A stretch of DNA of 64,000 bases from Sinanaerobacter chloroacetimidivorans (lineage in GTDB: Bacteria > Bacillota > Clostridia > Peptostreptococcales > Anaerovoracaceae). The stretch lies in the NCBI RefSeq assembly GCF_018128545.1, contig NZ_JAGSND010000012.1, positions 62,001 through 126,000 on the forward strand, written 5' to 3'. Under the pieces are notes generated by a model. It did no database searches, had not been told where the DNA came from, and saw nothing but the letters and a program-made list of their open reading frames with translations. Within the stretch, counting starts at the first letter, position 1, and every line of letters starts with the position of its first letter. Shown here piece after piece: positions 27,445 to 35,634 of this stretch. A program made the position numbers and the translations under genes.

Positions 27445-27464
27445 GTTGACCTAATTAGGTCAAC
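27445..27464. promoter_or_regulatory. 20-bp perfect palindrome, probable operator
   Basis: GTTGACCTAATTAGGTCAAC is self-complementary over its whole length. It lies ~60 bases upstream of the consensus promoter for the methyltransferase leader. Its TTGAC half-sites resemble the MarR-type operator at 63273-63320. Confidence 0.55.
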
Positions 27465-27525
27465 GAGGATTTTATAAATAGAAAACTGCAATTGGCATGA
27501 TGGGATTCAAAAGGCGCAGTATCGT

Positions 27526-27554
27526 TTGACAATATTCCACAGTTACTATATAAT
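27526..27554 (+). promoter_or_regulatory. Perfect sigma-A consensus promoter
   Basis: TTGACA (27526-27531), exactly 17 bases, TATAAT (27549-27554). Both hexamers are full consensus. It reads into a ~170-base leader that ends in a terminator before the methyltransferase gene. Confidence 0.92.
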
Positions 27555-27584
27555 TTTACCATACATTAAATAAAATCAAAGGTG

Positions 27585-27734
27585 GTGTCTGTTTGGCTAT
27601 TGTTCTGTAAGGAACACGATAACTGTATAGGCTTGGAAAAAGTGATTATGAATTGCTTTGTTTGCTGTACGGTTTTTTGTTTCATGCAGAATTATGTCAA
27701 GCGGAATAGCGATAGAATCGTTACGGAGGCATAG
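27585..27734 (+). CDS. Cysteine-rich 49-codon leader ORF of an attenuator
   Basis: A GTG start (27585, or GTG 27582) lies in AAAGGTGGTG, and the frame runs 49 codons, with six Cys, to a TAG at 27732-27734. That stop is inside the 5' arm of the terminator hairpin at 27727-27749. A second, very short frame (TTG 27593 to TAA 27608-27610; M-A-I-V-L) has better spacing from the AAAGG site. Either could be a regulatory leader peptide whose translation sets whether the hairpin forms. No family is recognised; the peptide may have no role beyond being translated. Confidence 0.5.
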   Translation: MSVWLLFCKEHDNCIGLEKVIMNCFVCCTVFCFMQNYVKRNSDRIVTEA

Positions 27735-27758
27735 TTTTGTACTATGCCTTTTTCTTTT
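27727..27758 (+). terminator. Attenuator-type terminator before the methyltransferase
   Basis: AGGCATAGT (27727-27735) and ACTATGCCT (27741-27749) form a 9-bp stem with a 5-base loop, followed by TTTTCTTTTC. It sits between a consensus promoter and the gene at 27838 with no other promoter evident, so it must be conditional. Confidence 0.85.
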
Positions 27759-27837
27759 CTGTATGGAATACGTGTTCCAAATATTTTAAAATTTCGATTT
27801 CAATAAATAATACGAATAAACAGAAAGGAAATCACCA

Positions 27838-28572
27838 ATGAACTATATAAAATCTAAAAAATATGAAGATCACTTTATCAAGGAAAATATTATGGGTCCC
27901 AATCCCATAAAACTTTTGGAGGAATTACTCGAGATCCATCCGATCCCCCAAAGCGCAATCGTACTCGATTTGGGATGCGGACGCGGTGTGACATCAATCT
28001 TTCTGGTAAAGGAATACGGACTTCGTGTATTCGCAACGGATTTGTGGATCAGTGCAACTGACAATCAAAAGCGGTTTGAGGCCATGGGACTTACTTCGGA
28101 GCAAATTATCCCAATCCATGCGGATGCACATGCCTTACCTTATTCGGAGGAATTCTTTGACGCAGTGGTAAGCATAGACTCCTATCATTATTTTGGATGC
28201 AAGGAAGAATACCTTGGGAAGCATTTGCTCCCCCTTGTAAAGCAAGGAGGGTATTTGCTTTTCGTCGTTCCCGGGCTGAAAAAGGATATTCATGATAACA
28301 TTCCCCACGAAATGCTGCTTTCCTGGACACCGGACGATATAGAGACTTTGCATGATGCCGCATATTGGAAAAGGATTCTGGAGGCAACAGATGGCATTGA
28401 AATCTTATCTGTCTTTGAAATGGAGGGCTTTGACGAGTGCTGGAATGATTGGCTTCTCTGTGAAAATGAATATGCCATCTCTGACCGTAAATCCATGAAT
28501 GCAGGTGCAGGAAACTATATGAACTTCGTTGCAATGATTATACGAAGAAAAGAAATAGATCGTTCAGTATAA
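27838..28572 (+). CDS. SAM-dependent class I methyltransferase
   Basis: 244 residues. Motif I is VLDLGCGRGVTS (~43-54), the acidic residue after strand 2 is in FATDLW, motif II-like is AHALPYSEEFFDAVVSIDSY, and GGYLLFVVPG is motif III. This is the Methyltransf_11/25 fold with an N-terminal MGPNPIKLLEELL cap common in a Bacillota group of unknown substrate. The ATG follows AAAGGAAAT. The upstream promoter-leader-terminator resembles the arrangement of inducible resistance genes. Confidence 0.85.
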   Translation: MNYIKSKKYEDHFIKENIMGPNPIKLLEELLEIHPIPQSAIVLDLGCGRGVTSIFLVKEYGLRVFATDLWISATDNQKRFEAMGLTSEQIIPIHADAHALPYSEEFFDAVVSIDSYHYFGCKEEYLGKHLLPLVKQGGYLLFVVPGLKKDIHDNIPHEMLLSWTPDDIETLHDAAYWKRILEATDGIEILSVFEMEGFDECWNDWLLCENEYAISDRKSMNAGAGNYMNFVAMIIRRKEIDRSV

Positions 28573-28582
28573 AATAATAGCA

Positions 28583-28612
28583 GGGAAGCGGTAAATTGAA
28601 ACACCGCTTCCC
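28583..28612 (+). terminator. Hairpin after the methyltransferase
   Basis: GGGAAGCGGT (28583-28592) pairs perfectly with ACCGCTTCCC (28603-28612). There is no T run after it, so termination strength is uncertain. Confidence 0.55.
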
Positions 28613-28675
28613 TATGCCTCATAATGATCCAGTATGCCAAACAGGCCGTAAGCAGCCATTTTAACGGAGGGAAAA

Positions 28676-30355
28676 ATGATAACAATAAGTAAGGATTTCA
28701 TGGAAAGCATGCCCATTGCTCTTATTCTCACAGATGAGCAAGGCAATATTTATAAAATGAATGAGGCTGCCGTGAAAATTCAAAAAAGTATGGGATTATC
28801 ATCAATTCATTCAATTGCAGAGATCGATCCAAAATTTGAGGCAAAGGCATTGGAGGGTCAGGAACAGAGTCAATGGACCCATTGCATAAACAATTGTTTG
28901 ATCCAGATTAACCTTTATAAAGTAAGATACGAAGAAAGCGATTCCTACTATTTATATGTTTACAATCAGTTGAAATATAAAATGAATGAAATGGATCAAG
29001 TAATGGATTTTATCGATGATGTAGTGATTATTTTTAATAAAGATCTGGTGCTGGAAAAAATAAATGATGCTTTTCAGAGGCATACAGGAATCGACGGTAA
29101 AGCATACATTGGAAAAAGTATATTCGAAATTGAAAATGACAATATGTTGGAGGATCCATTGGCACCTAAGGTTGTTGAAGCAAAGGAAATCTTAAGTAAA
29201 AAAGTGAAATATAGTAATGGAAGTGTTCTGACACTTACAGGTGTACCTATTTTAACGAAAGAGGGAGACATTAAGAAAGTTATTATAACGGGCCGGGACA
29301 TTACGAAGATCATAGATCTGGAAGAAAAATTGAAAAAAGCAGAGAACCAGAAAAAGAAATATTATACCAAGCTGAAAGAATTGGAAGAATATCTGGGCGC
29401 AAACGAGGTCATATATTCCAGTGATGAAATGCAGAAAATATTAAATATAGCCATTAAAGCGTCTAAAACGGATTCGTCCATTTTTATATGGGGGGAATCA
29501 GGTGTAGGAAAAGAAGTCATGGCCAGACTGATTCATAATACCAGCAGTAGAAAGGACAAACCCTGCATAGCCATTAACTGTGCGGCAATCCCAAAGGAAC
29601 TATTGGAGTCTGAATTTTTTGGATATGAAGAAGGGGCTTTTACCGGGGCAAGGAAACAAGGGAAAAAAGGACTCTTTGAAGAGGCTGATGGGGGGACAAT
29701 ATTTTTAGATGAAATTGGAGAACTTCCCATTGAAATGCAAAGCAAGCTCTTAAGGGTTATTCAAGAAAATGGATTCACAAAAGTAGGCGGGAGCAAGTTT
29801 ATCCCTGTCAATGTAAGATATATTTCTGCTACAAACCTCACCCGCGATCAGCTTTTGAACCATAAAAGATTCCGGCAGGACTTGTTTTTCCGGCTCGGCG
29901 TTATCCCCATCAGAATACTCCCGTTGCGGGAAAGAAAGGAAGATATCTTTCCACTGGTTCACCATTTTCTGAAACATTTTAATTATAAATATAATTTAAA
30001 CGTATCTATTTCAAAAGAGGTAATGAAACACCTGTACCGGTATGATTGGCCGGGTAATGTAAGAGAATTAAAGAATATCATTGAGCGTCTGGTAATCCTG
30101 GCAGAAACGGATGTAATCGATGAAGAAGAATACCAATTGATCATTAAATTTGATATTTATAATCATGATACCGGTGGAGGTATCGTAAATGATTCAGTAA
30201 TGCCCCTAAAAGAAGCCTACAAAATTTTAGAGGAAAACATGATAAAGAGGGCGTTGAGTGAACATTCAAATGTAGTTGAGGCTGCAGAAAGATTGGGAAT
30301 AGCGCCATCCACTATTTACAGAAAAATAAAAAAAGGTGAGATTCATTTAAAATAA
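28676..30355 (+). CDS. PAS-containing sigma-54-dependent activator of the acyl-CoA operon
   Basis: 559 residues. There are two PAS-like domains (~5-90 and ~105-215; PIALILTDEQGNIYKMNEAA and DDVVIIFNKDLVLEKINDAF). A coiled segment of Lys/Glu follows (~220-245), then AAA+ with Walker A GESGVGKE, GAFTGA, Walker B GTIFLDEIGELP and WPGNVRELKNI. The Fis-type helix-turn-helix is VEAAERLGIAPSTIYRKI. It is closely similar in layout to the regulator at the window start. Three tandem repeats beginning at its stop codon and a perfect sigma-54 promoter lie between it and the CoA-transferase gene, its inferred target. The PAS domains probably sense a pathway metabolite. Confidence 0.94.
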   Translation: MITISKDFMESMPIALILTDEQGNIYKMNEAAVKIQKSMGLSSIHSIAEIDPKFEAKALEGQEQSQWTHCINNCLIQINLYKVRYEESDSYYLYVYNQLKYKMNEMDQVMDFIDDVVIIFNKDLVLEKINDAFQRHTGIDGKAYIGKSIFEIENDNMLEDPLAPKVVEAKEILSKKVKYSNGSVLTLTGVPILTKEGDIKKVIITGRDITKIIDLEEKLKKAENQKKKYYTKLKELEEYLGANEVIYSSDEMQKILNIAIKASKTDSSIFIWGESGVGKEVMARLIHNTSSRKDKPCIAINCAAIPKELLESEFFGYEEGAFTGARKQGKKGLFEEADGGTIFLDEIGELPIEMQSKLLRVIQENGFTKVGGSKFIPVNVRYISATNLTRDQLLNHKRFRQDLFFRLGVIPIRILPLRERKEDIFPLVHHFLKHFNYKYNLNVSISKEVMKHLYRYDWPGNVRELKNIIERLVILAETDVIDEEEYQLIIKFDIYNHDTGGGIVNDSVMPLKEAYKILEENMIKRALSEHSNVVEAAERLGIAPSTIYRKIKKGEIHLK

Positions 30356-30450
30356 TTTTTTCAAAATGAAACAGGGTGATATTTAAAATAATTTTTGCAT
30401 AATAAAACAGGTGATAATCAAAATAATTTTTGCATAATGAAAAAAATTTT
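30345..30450. repeat. Three tandem ~36-bp repeats, candidate activator-binding array
   Basis: Three copies begin at about 30345, 30381 and 30416 and share TTTAAAATAATTTTT, then TGCATAAT or TCAAAATG, then GAAACAGGTGAT. The first overlaps the last codons of the activator gene. The array lies 160-260 bases before the -24 element, the usual distance for enhancer-type upstream activating sequences. Confidence 0.7.
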
Positions 30451-30506
30451 TATCTTGCAAAAAAATAATGATATAGAAAATCAAAACCGATAAACCGTAT
30501 AAAAAA

Positions 30507-30551
30507 CAAAAGCTTTTTTGCCCGGTGCAAAAAATGCTTTTGTTTTTTTTT
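30507..30551 (+). terminator. Terminator after the sigma-54 activator
   Basis: CAAAAGC plus TTTTTTGC (from 30507) pairs with GCAAAAAA and GCTTTTG (to 30542), followed by a run of T. The inner part, TTTTTTGC-N4-TGCAAAAAA, also resembles the TTTTTGCA half-site of the upstream repeats. Confidence 0.85.
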
Positions 30552-30607
30552 GACTTCATTCAGGAAGAACCCAGAGATTTCAATGGATAAACGTAGAAAA
30601 AATTCTC

Positions 30608-30622
30608 TGGCACGGATATTGC
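30608..30622 (+). promoter_or_regulatory. Perfect sigma-54 promoter of the acyl-CoA operon
   Basis: TGGCAC-GGATA-TTGC matches the -24/-12 consensus at every conserved base. It is 99 bases before the CoA-transferase start. It is the clearest promoter for the genes at 30722-34606. Confidence 0.93.
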
Positions 30623-30721
30623 GTTAGTAGAGAGCGAAAGGTAGAGCTCAGTATTGTCTATAGGATAATTACTGAAATCAAAGATTTTTATGAAAGATAC
30701 TAGAAAGTAGGAGGAATTTAA

Positions 30722-31930
30722 ATGAAACCATTGGAAGGAATTCGTGTTATTGACCTGACAACCTATCTTGCCGGTCCCGGGGCTTCCAGAATTCTGGCCG
30801 ATCAAGGAGCCGATGTAATCAAGGTAGAGCCTCTGGCTGGTGATCCTGCCAGAATCCAGGGAAGATTACTTACTTGCCCGATTAAGGATGATGAGAATCC
30901 GCAGTTCGATATGGAAAACGCCAATAAAAAATTTATTGCAGTCAATTTAAAGGAAAAAAAAGGATTGGAAATCATCCACAAATTGCTTGAAGATGCAGAT
31001 GTTTTAGTTACAAATTATCGAGAGGATGCCCTTGTAAAATTAAAGTTGACCTATGAAGAGCTGTCCGTAAAATACCCGAAACTTGTTTATGGGCACATTA
31101 ATAGTTTTGGTGAGAAGGGACCGGATGCAGCCAGGCCGGGATACGATTTCGTAGCATATTTTGGCCGTTCCGGATTTTCACTGGATACGGTAGTAGATGG
31201 AGGGATCCCGCTGGTCAATATAGGAGGGGCAGGGGACCATCCCACGGGCGTTGCTTTGGCTCAGGGGATTGCAGCCGCTCTTATAAAACAGCAGCGAACA
31301 GGAAAAGGTGACAAAGTATCCGTTTCCCTTTACCATACTGCGATTTGGACACTAGCAACACTAATTGCATCCACACAGTATAACGCAAAATACCCGGTTC
31401 AATATAGTGAGCCCCCTCTTTCCCCTGTTGTGGGGCATCCGTACAAAACTGCGGACGGGAAATGGATGTTGATCATGCTATTTGATTTTAATAAATATTG
31501 GGAGCCCTTCTGCAAATCAATCGGCCGTGAAGACTTTCTGACAGACCCTAAATTTAACACGCCAATGGGTGCAAAAATAAATCAGCTGGAACTTGTTGAG
31601 ATTTTGTGCGGAATTATTGGATCTGAACCCTATGATGTGTGGGCTAAAAAGTGGGAAGCTGAAGATATTCCCTTCGAAGTTTTGAGACATATGAGTGACG
31701 TTCCGAAAGATGAGCAGGCAGTTGTCAATAACTTCCTGCATCCGATCCATTATCCATCCGGTAAGACCGTATATTTGCCGACACCGCCTATACAATTCAA
31801 AGAAATGGGTGAGCCGGATTATAAGACCTCTGAAGGTATCGGAGCAAATACATGGGAAATTCTAGAGGGTTTAGGTTATGGTCCTCAGGAGATTATGGAA
31901 ATGAAAGAGAACAAACTTATTCCATCATGA
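30722..31930 (+). CDS. Class III (CaiB/BaiF) CoA-transferase, FldA/HadA-like
   Basis: 402 residues, full family length. LEGIRVIDLTTYLAGPGASRIL-type N-terminus, then GADVIKVEP, ENANKKFIAVNLK and GFGEKGP-like NSFGEKGPDAARPGYD. Asp172 in GAGDHPTG is the expected catalytic aspartate that carries the acyl-CoA anhydride. The overall pattern recalls FldA and HadA, which move CoA between 2-hydroxy and enoyl acids in amino-acid-fermenting clostridia, but no hydroxyacyl-CoA dehydratase is nearby. It probably activates the acid used by this operon. First gene after the sigma-54 promoter; AGGAGG precedes the ATG. Confidence 0.92.
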   Translation: MKPLEGIRVIDLTTYLAGPGASRILADQGADVIKVEPLAGDPARIQGRLLTCPIKDDENPQFDMENANKKFIAVNLKEKKGLEIIHKLLEDADVLVTNYREDALVKLKLTYEELSVKYPKLVYGHINSFGEKGPDAARPGYDFVAYFGRSGFSLDTVVDGGIPLVNIGGAGDHPTGVALAQGIAAALIKQQRTGKGDKVSVSLYHTAIWTLATLIASTQYNAKYPVQYSEPPLSPVVGHPYKTADGKWMLIMLFDFNKYWEPFCKSIGREDFLTDPKFNTPMGAKINQLELVEILCGIIGSEPYDVWAKKWEAEDIPFEVLRHMSDVPKDEQAVVNNFLHPIHYPSGKTVYLPTPPIQFKEMGEPDYKTSEGIGANTWEILEGLGYGPQEIMEMKENKLIPS

Positions 31931-32007
31931 TGAAATATCTACATAGACAGCTGATATGAAATTGCTGGAATTTAGTTTCTAATAAAAATTAAAAGGAGAT
32001 GATTATT

Positions 32008-32532
32008 TTGGAAGGGAAAAATAAAATTACAAGACAGCATTTCGTTGTTACCACATTGTTCGTAGCATGGCTTGTTACTAGCAACATTCTATTTATGGTA
32101 TTGAATATCCATCATACATGGCCGGCGTTTTTTATCTGCATATTCTTCTTTGCATATGGCTTAAACCCCGGCAGAGTAAAGGAAATTTATGCAGGAGCAG
32201 TATCGGGCCTGATTTTTGGATATCTGCTGCCGTTCTATTTAGGGGCCATGGCTCCAGTACTTGGAGTAAAAGCAGCTTTAAATGTTTACATTGCTCTCGT
32301 CCTTTTTATCATATTAATATTAGGTCCTGTGGCACACACCCTTGTTAATCCGGTTTCGTTCACCTATGCGCTTATGTGCCTGATACATATTGAGGAAATC
32401 CATGAAAAAATAGTGGAATGGGGTCTCATGACAATTTTGGGCGGAACTTTCATTATTGGTGGAATCTATGGTATTGGTGCAATGATGAAAAAGATAGAAA
32501 GCAAGAGAAGCCGCGTGAGCCAGACGGAATAG
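32008..32532 (+). CDS. DUF1097-like integral membrane protein of the acyl-CoA operon
   Basis: 174 residues from a TTG at 32008, nine bases after AAGGAG; the ATG at 31999 abuts that site. Five to six hydrophobic helices and a basic C-terminal tail. The pattern with FFAYGLNPGRVKEIYAGAVSG resembles the YcdZ/DUF1097 family of unknown function, a tentative assignment. Its place between a CoA-transferase and a thiolase suggests uptake or release of the pathway acid. Confidence 0.72.
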   Translation: MEGKNKITRQHFVVTTLFVAWLVTSNILFMVLNIHHTWPAFFICIFFFAYGLNPGRVKEIYAGAVSGLIFGYLLPFYLGAMAPVLGVKAALNVYIALVLFIILILGPVAHTLVNPVSFTYALMCLIHIEEIHEKIVEWGLMTILGGTFIIGGIYGIGAMMKKIESKRSRVSQTE

Positions 32533-32580
32533 TACTGAATTCAGGAAGCTTAAAACAGATTTTATGGAGGTGTCAACAAT

Positions 32581-33738
32581 ATGAGAGAGGCAGTAATTGT
32601 AGCTTTTGGCCGGTCCCCTGTAGGAAAAGCGCCGAAAGGAAAACTTAAGAATACAAGTCCGGTAGATGTTGCAGCGCAAGTTGTAAAGGGTGTTTTAAAT
32701 AAGGTCCCTCAGCTAAATCCTGAGGAAATTGACGATTTTGTACTTGGATGTGCATTTCCTGAAGCAGAGCAGGGATTTAACATTGGAAGAATTGTAGCGC
32801 AAAGAGCAGGTTTGCCGGATTGCGTACCCGGTCAAACGGTAAACAGATTCTGCTCCTCCGGACTTCAAACCATTGCTGCCGCAGCAAACAGCATTATGGT
32901 CGGCCAAGCTGAGGTCGTTCTGGCCGGGGGAGTAGAATTTATGAGTACGGTACCTATGGGGGGACATCACATTTCCCCCAATCCGTATCTTATGAAGAAC
33001 AGACCGGAAGTATATATGTCTATGGGATTAACGGCCGAAAATGTAGCGGAACAGTATCATATATCACGGCAAATGCAGGATGAGTTTGCCGTAGAAAGCC
33101 ATAGGAGAGCGGCAAAGGCACAAGAGGAAGGTAAATTTGATGATGAAATTATTCCGATAGAAGCGGTAAATGATGAAAACGAAACCTTTATCTTTCGTAA
33201 GGATGAAGGTGTAAGAGCTGAGACAACGGCAGAAAATCTGTTAAAGCTGCCAACCGTCTTTAAGGCAGATGGCACCGTAACCCCGGGAAATGCTTCGCAA
33301 ATGAGTGATGGTGCGGCGGCCGTACTGCTTATGTCAGGAAAAAAGGCAGAAACATTAGGCCTAAAACCTTTGGCGATATTCAGATCATTTGCCGTTGCGG
33401 GAGTCGGGCCTGAAGTAATGGGAATCGGACCTGTCAAAGCAATTCCAAAAGCATTAGAAATCGCAGGACTGGATAAAGAAGATATCGATGAATATGAACT
33501 GAATGAAGCATTTGCCTCACAAGCAATTGCTTGTATTAAGGAACTTGGACTGGATCCGGAGAAAGTAAACCCAAATGGAGGTGCCATTGCGTTGGGCCAT
33601 CCACTGGGATGCACGGGATCATTCTTAACTGTAAAGCTGCTTTCGGAAATGAGACGCAGAGACGATAGATACGGTGTTGTAAGTATGTGTATCGGAGGCG
33701 GCATGGGAGCAGCCGCCGTATTTGAACTGATAAAGTAA
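32581..33738 (+). CDS. Thiolase (acetyl-CoA C-acyltransferase)
   Basis: 385 residues. The acyl-accepting Cys91 is in NRFCSSGLQT, the His in NPNGGAIALGHPLGC, and the second Cys in VVSMCIGGGMGAA near the end. NEAFASQA is also conserved. It cleaves 3-ketoacyl-CoA with CoA or runs in reverse to condense acetyl-CoA. The ATG follows ATGGAGGTG. The LxxVP loop region is not decisive between degradative and biosynthetic forms. Confidence 0.95.
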   Translation: MREAVIVAFGRSPVGKAPKGKLKNTSPVDVAAQVVKGVLNKVPQLNPEEIDDFVLGCAFPEAEQGFNIGRIVAQRAGLPDCVPGQTVNRFCSSGLQTIAAAANSIMVGQAEVVLAGGVEFMSTVPMGGHHISPNPYLMKNRPEVYMSMGLTAENVAEQYHISRQMQDEFAVESHRRAAKAQEEGKFDDEIIPIEAVNDENETFIFRKDEGVRAETTAENLLKLPTVFKADGTVTPGNASQMSDGAAAVLLMSGKKAETLGLKPLAIFRSFAVAGVGPEVMGIGPVKAIPKALEIAGLDKEDIDEYELNEAFASQAIACIKELGLDPEKVNPNGGAIALGHPLGCTGSFLTVKLLSEMRRRDDRYGVVSMCIGGGMGAAAVFELIK

Positions 33739-33793
33739 GATTTTATGTAAATGAACCGATGACCTTTGACTACAGGCATGGGATTCAGGTATT

Positions 33794-33819
33794 GCCCTAG
33801 GCCTTTAAAGGTTTAGGGC
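33794..33819 (+). other. Intercistronic hairpin between thiolase and SDR genes
   Basis: GCCCTAGGCCTTTAAAGG pairs through TTTAGGGC with one mismatch, giving a compact stem without a T run. It more likely shapes mRNA stability than ends transcription. Confidence 0.4.
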
Positions 33820-33862
33820 GAAAAATAAAATAATATTGTTGATAACTGGAAAGGGGAAAATC

Positions 33863-34606
33863 ATGATGAAATTAGAAGGAAAAGTTGCTTTAGTTACAGG
33901 ATCAGGAAGAGGTATTGGAAAAGCAATTGCAATGACTTTGGCAAATGAAGGCGCAGACATCATTGTAAATGATGTCAATCTGGAAGATGCCGAGGGCACA
34001 GCGTCAGAAATCAGAAAAATAGGCAGAAAAGCTGTTGCTATTGCTTCAAATGTTGCCGACAGAAATCAGGCAAGAGAAATGTTTGCTAAAATTAAAGAAG
34101 AATTTGGAGTATTACATATTTTAGTGAATAATGCAGGCATCACTCGAGACGGATTATTATTAAAATTAACTGAAGAGCAGTGGGATCAAGTGGTAAGTGT
34201 TAATCTGAAAGGGGTATTTCATTGCTGTCAGCTTGCAGCCGGGTTCATGGTCGAACAAAATGAAGGAAAGATAGTCAATTTAACTTCAATTGCCGGGCAG
34301 ATCGGGAATGTCGGACAGGTTAACTATGCAGCTACGAAAGCAGGTGTTATTGGTATGACGAAAACACTGGCAAAGGAACTTGCAAGAAGTAATATCAATG
34401 TGAATGCAATTGCACCCGGATTCATCAGAACACCTATGACGGATCAAATCCCTGAAAAAATAAAGGAATCATTGATCAAAACAATTCCTTTGGATAGAAT
34501 TGGAGAACCAGAAGACATTGCAAAAGCAGTTAAATTCTTAGTAACCGATGATTCTTCCTATATTACTGGACATATCCTTTCCTGTAACGGAGGGATGTTT
34601 ATGTAA
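33863..34606 (+). CDS. SDR-family 3-oxoacyl reductase / 3-hydroxyacyl-CoA dehydrogenase (FabG-like)
   Basis: 247 residues from ATG 33863 (AAGGGG six bases before; ATG 33866 is equally possible). Nucleotide motif [12 protein letters not shown] in LVNNAGIT, catalytic Ser in LTSIAGQ, YAATK with Tyr and Lys, and [11 protein letters not shown] FabG-type enzyme. In this operon with a thiolase and CoA-transferase it most likely interconverts 3-hydroxyacyl-CoA and 3-ketoacyl-CoA, not fatty-acid synthesis intermediates. Last gene before a strong terminator. Confidence 0.92.
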   Translation: MMKLEGKVALVTGSGRGIGKAIAMTLANEGADIIVNDVNLEDAEGTASEIRKIGRKAVAIASNVADRNQAREMFAKIKEEFGVLHILVNNAGITRDGLLLKLTEEQWDQVVSVNLKGVFHCCQLAAGFMVEQNEGKIVNLTSIAGQIGNVGQVNYAATKAGVIGMTKTLAKELARSNINVNAIAPGFIRTPMTDQIPEKIKESLIKTIPLDRIGEPEDIAKAVKFLVTDDSSYITGHILSCNGGMFM

Positions 34607-34616
34607 TATGTAATAT

Positions 34617-34653
34617 ACAGTAAGGGCTAAAACTTTTAGCCCTTACTGTTTTA
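34617..34653 (+). terminator. Terminator of the acyl-CoA operon
   Basis: ACAGTAAGGGCTAAA pairs with TTTAGCCCTTACTGT over about 15 bp with a tiny loop, followed by TTTT. Confidence 0.95.
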
Positions 34654-34671
34654 CCGACGCATTTCATAATC

Positions 34672-34700
34672 TTGACAAAGTCCGTTATGTATGTCAGAAT
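34672..34700 (+). promoter_or_regulatory. Possible promoter of the EamA transporter
   Basis: TTGACA (34672-34677), 17 bases, CAGAAT (34695-34700). The -35 is consensus and the -10 weak. Confidence 0.5.
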
Positions 34701-34737
34701 TTTTTTATCAAACCTATTCTGGTAAAAGGAAGAAATT

Positions 34738-35628
34738 ATGCGAAACCATACATACGGCTACATCTATGCAATTCTTGCAGCATTCTTTTTTGCGCTGATA
34801 GCGATCATTGGAAAGGGTCTTGTCTCCGGCGGCACCCATCCCCTTCAGGTCACATTTTATCAATATGTTTTTACGATCCTGATTCTTGGTATCTGGCTTT
34901 CTGCTCGAAAATCAAGTGCATTGCGCTGCAATGCGAAACAACTGCGCAGCTTTGCGCTGCTAGGCGTGATAGGAGGAGCAGGTACGAACCTGTTATTTTA
35001 TTCTGCTTTGCAATACCTTGATGCGGGCATCAGTTCGATGCTGTTATTTGTACACCCCGTTTATATCACCATATTTTTTGCTGTTACCAGAATCAGAACC
35101 ATGAAGCCATTAAACTATTTTTCCGTGTTGCTTGCAGTCAGCGGCGCGGCCATCGTTCTCGATATTTTTTCCGGCGCCCTTCGCTTGTCTCCTATAGGGA
35201 TTTCTCTGGGGATACTTAGCGGTGTATCCTATGCATTTTATAACATTTTTGCAGACCTGAAGCTAAAATCAGAGGATCCCAATATCATCAATTTCTATGC
35301 CTGTATTTCGGCAATGATTTTTACGCTGGTACTGCTGCTCTTTAGCGGTATTGGCTTTACTGTGGATTATAAGGATTTACCCTCTATATTTGTTCTGGCA
35401 GGTTTTTCAGGTATCCTCCCGGTCTATTTCATTTTTAAAGCATTACAATATATCGGATCGGAAAAGGTTTCCGTTATTGCCTCGGTGGAATTGCCGATGA
35501 CACTCATTATGGCGTTTACCTTCCTGGGGGAACGTATGAGACCAATTCAACTTTTTGGTGTCTTGCTCATCATCATATCAACGATACTGCTTCATTATCA
35601 TGAAAAGGAAAAAAATATTGAACAATGA
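34738..35628 (+). CDS. EamA/DMT family transporter
   Basis: 296 residues, ten hydrophobic helices in two EamA repeats (YIYAILAAFFFALIAIIGKG at the start and GISLGILSGVSYAFYNIFAD mid-protein). ELPMTLIMAFTFLGE is the family mark near helix 9-10. DMT proteins move amino acids, nucleobases or other small metabolites across the cytoplasmic membrane; the substrate is unknown. AAAGGAAG precedes the ATG. It converges on the TetR gene with only six bases between stops. Confidence 0.9.
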   Translation: MRNHTYGYIYAILAAFFFALIAIIGKGLVSGGTHPLQVTFYQYVFTILILGIWLSARKSSALRCNAKQLRSFALLGVIGGAGTNLLFYSALQYLDAGISSMLLFVHPVYITIFFAVTRIRTMKPLNYFSVLLAVSGAAIVLDIFSGALRLSPIGISLGILSGVSYAFYNIFADLKLKSEDPNIINFYACISAMIFTLVLLLFSGIGFTVDYKDLPSIFVLAGFSGILPVYFIFKALQYIGSEKVSVIASVELPMTLIMAFTFLGERMRPIQLFGVLLIIISTILLHYHEKEKNIEQ

Positions 35629-35634
35629 TAAGTT

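Noticed and set aside
27555..27750. Riboswitch upstream of the methyltransferase
   Set aside because: No SAM, T-box or other aptamer core was recognised, while a translatable leader ORF ending inside the terminator explains the structure.
30345..30450. Tandem repeats as a CRISPR array
   Set aside because: Only three degenerate copies directly abut each other without unique spacers and no cas gene is nearby; they fit an activator-binding array better.
33057..33779. Long antisense frame (240 codons) opposite the thiolase
   Set aside because: Ser/Pro-rich shadow translation of a conserved enzyme gene, with no ribosome binding site or family motif.
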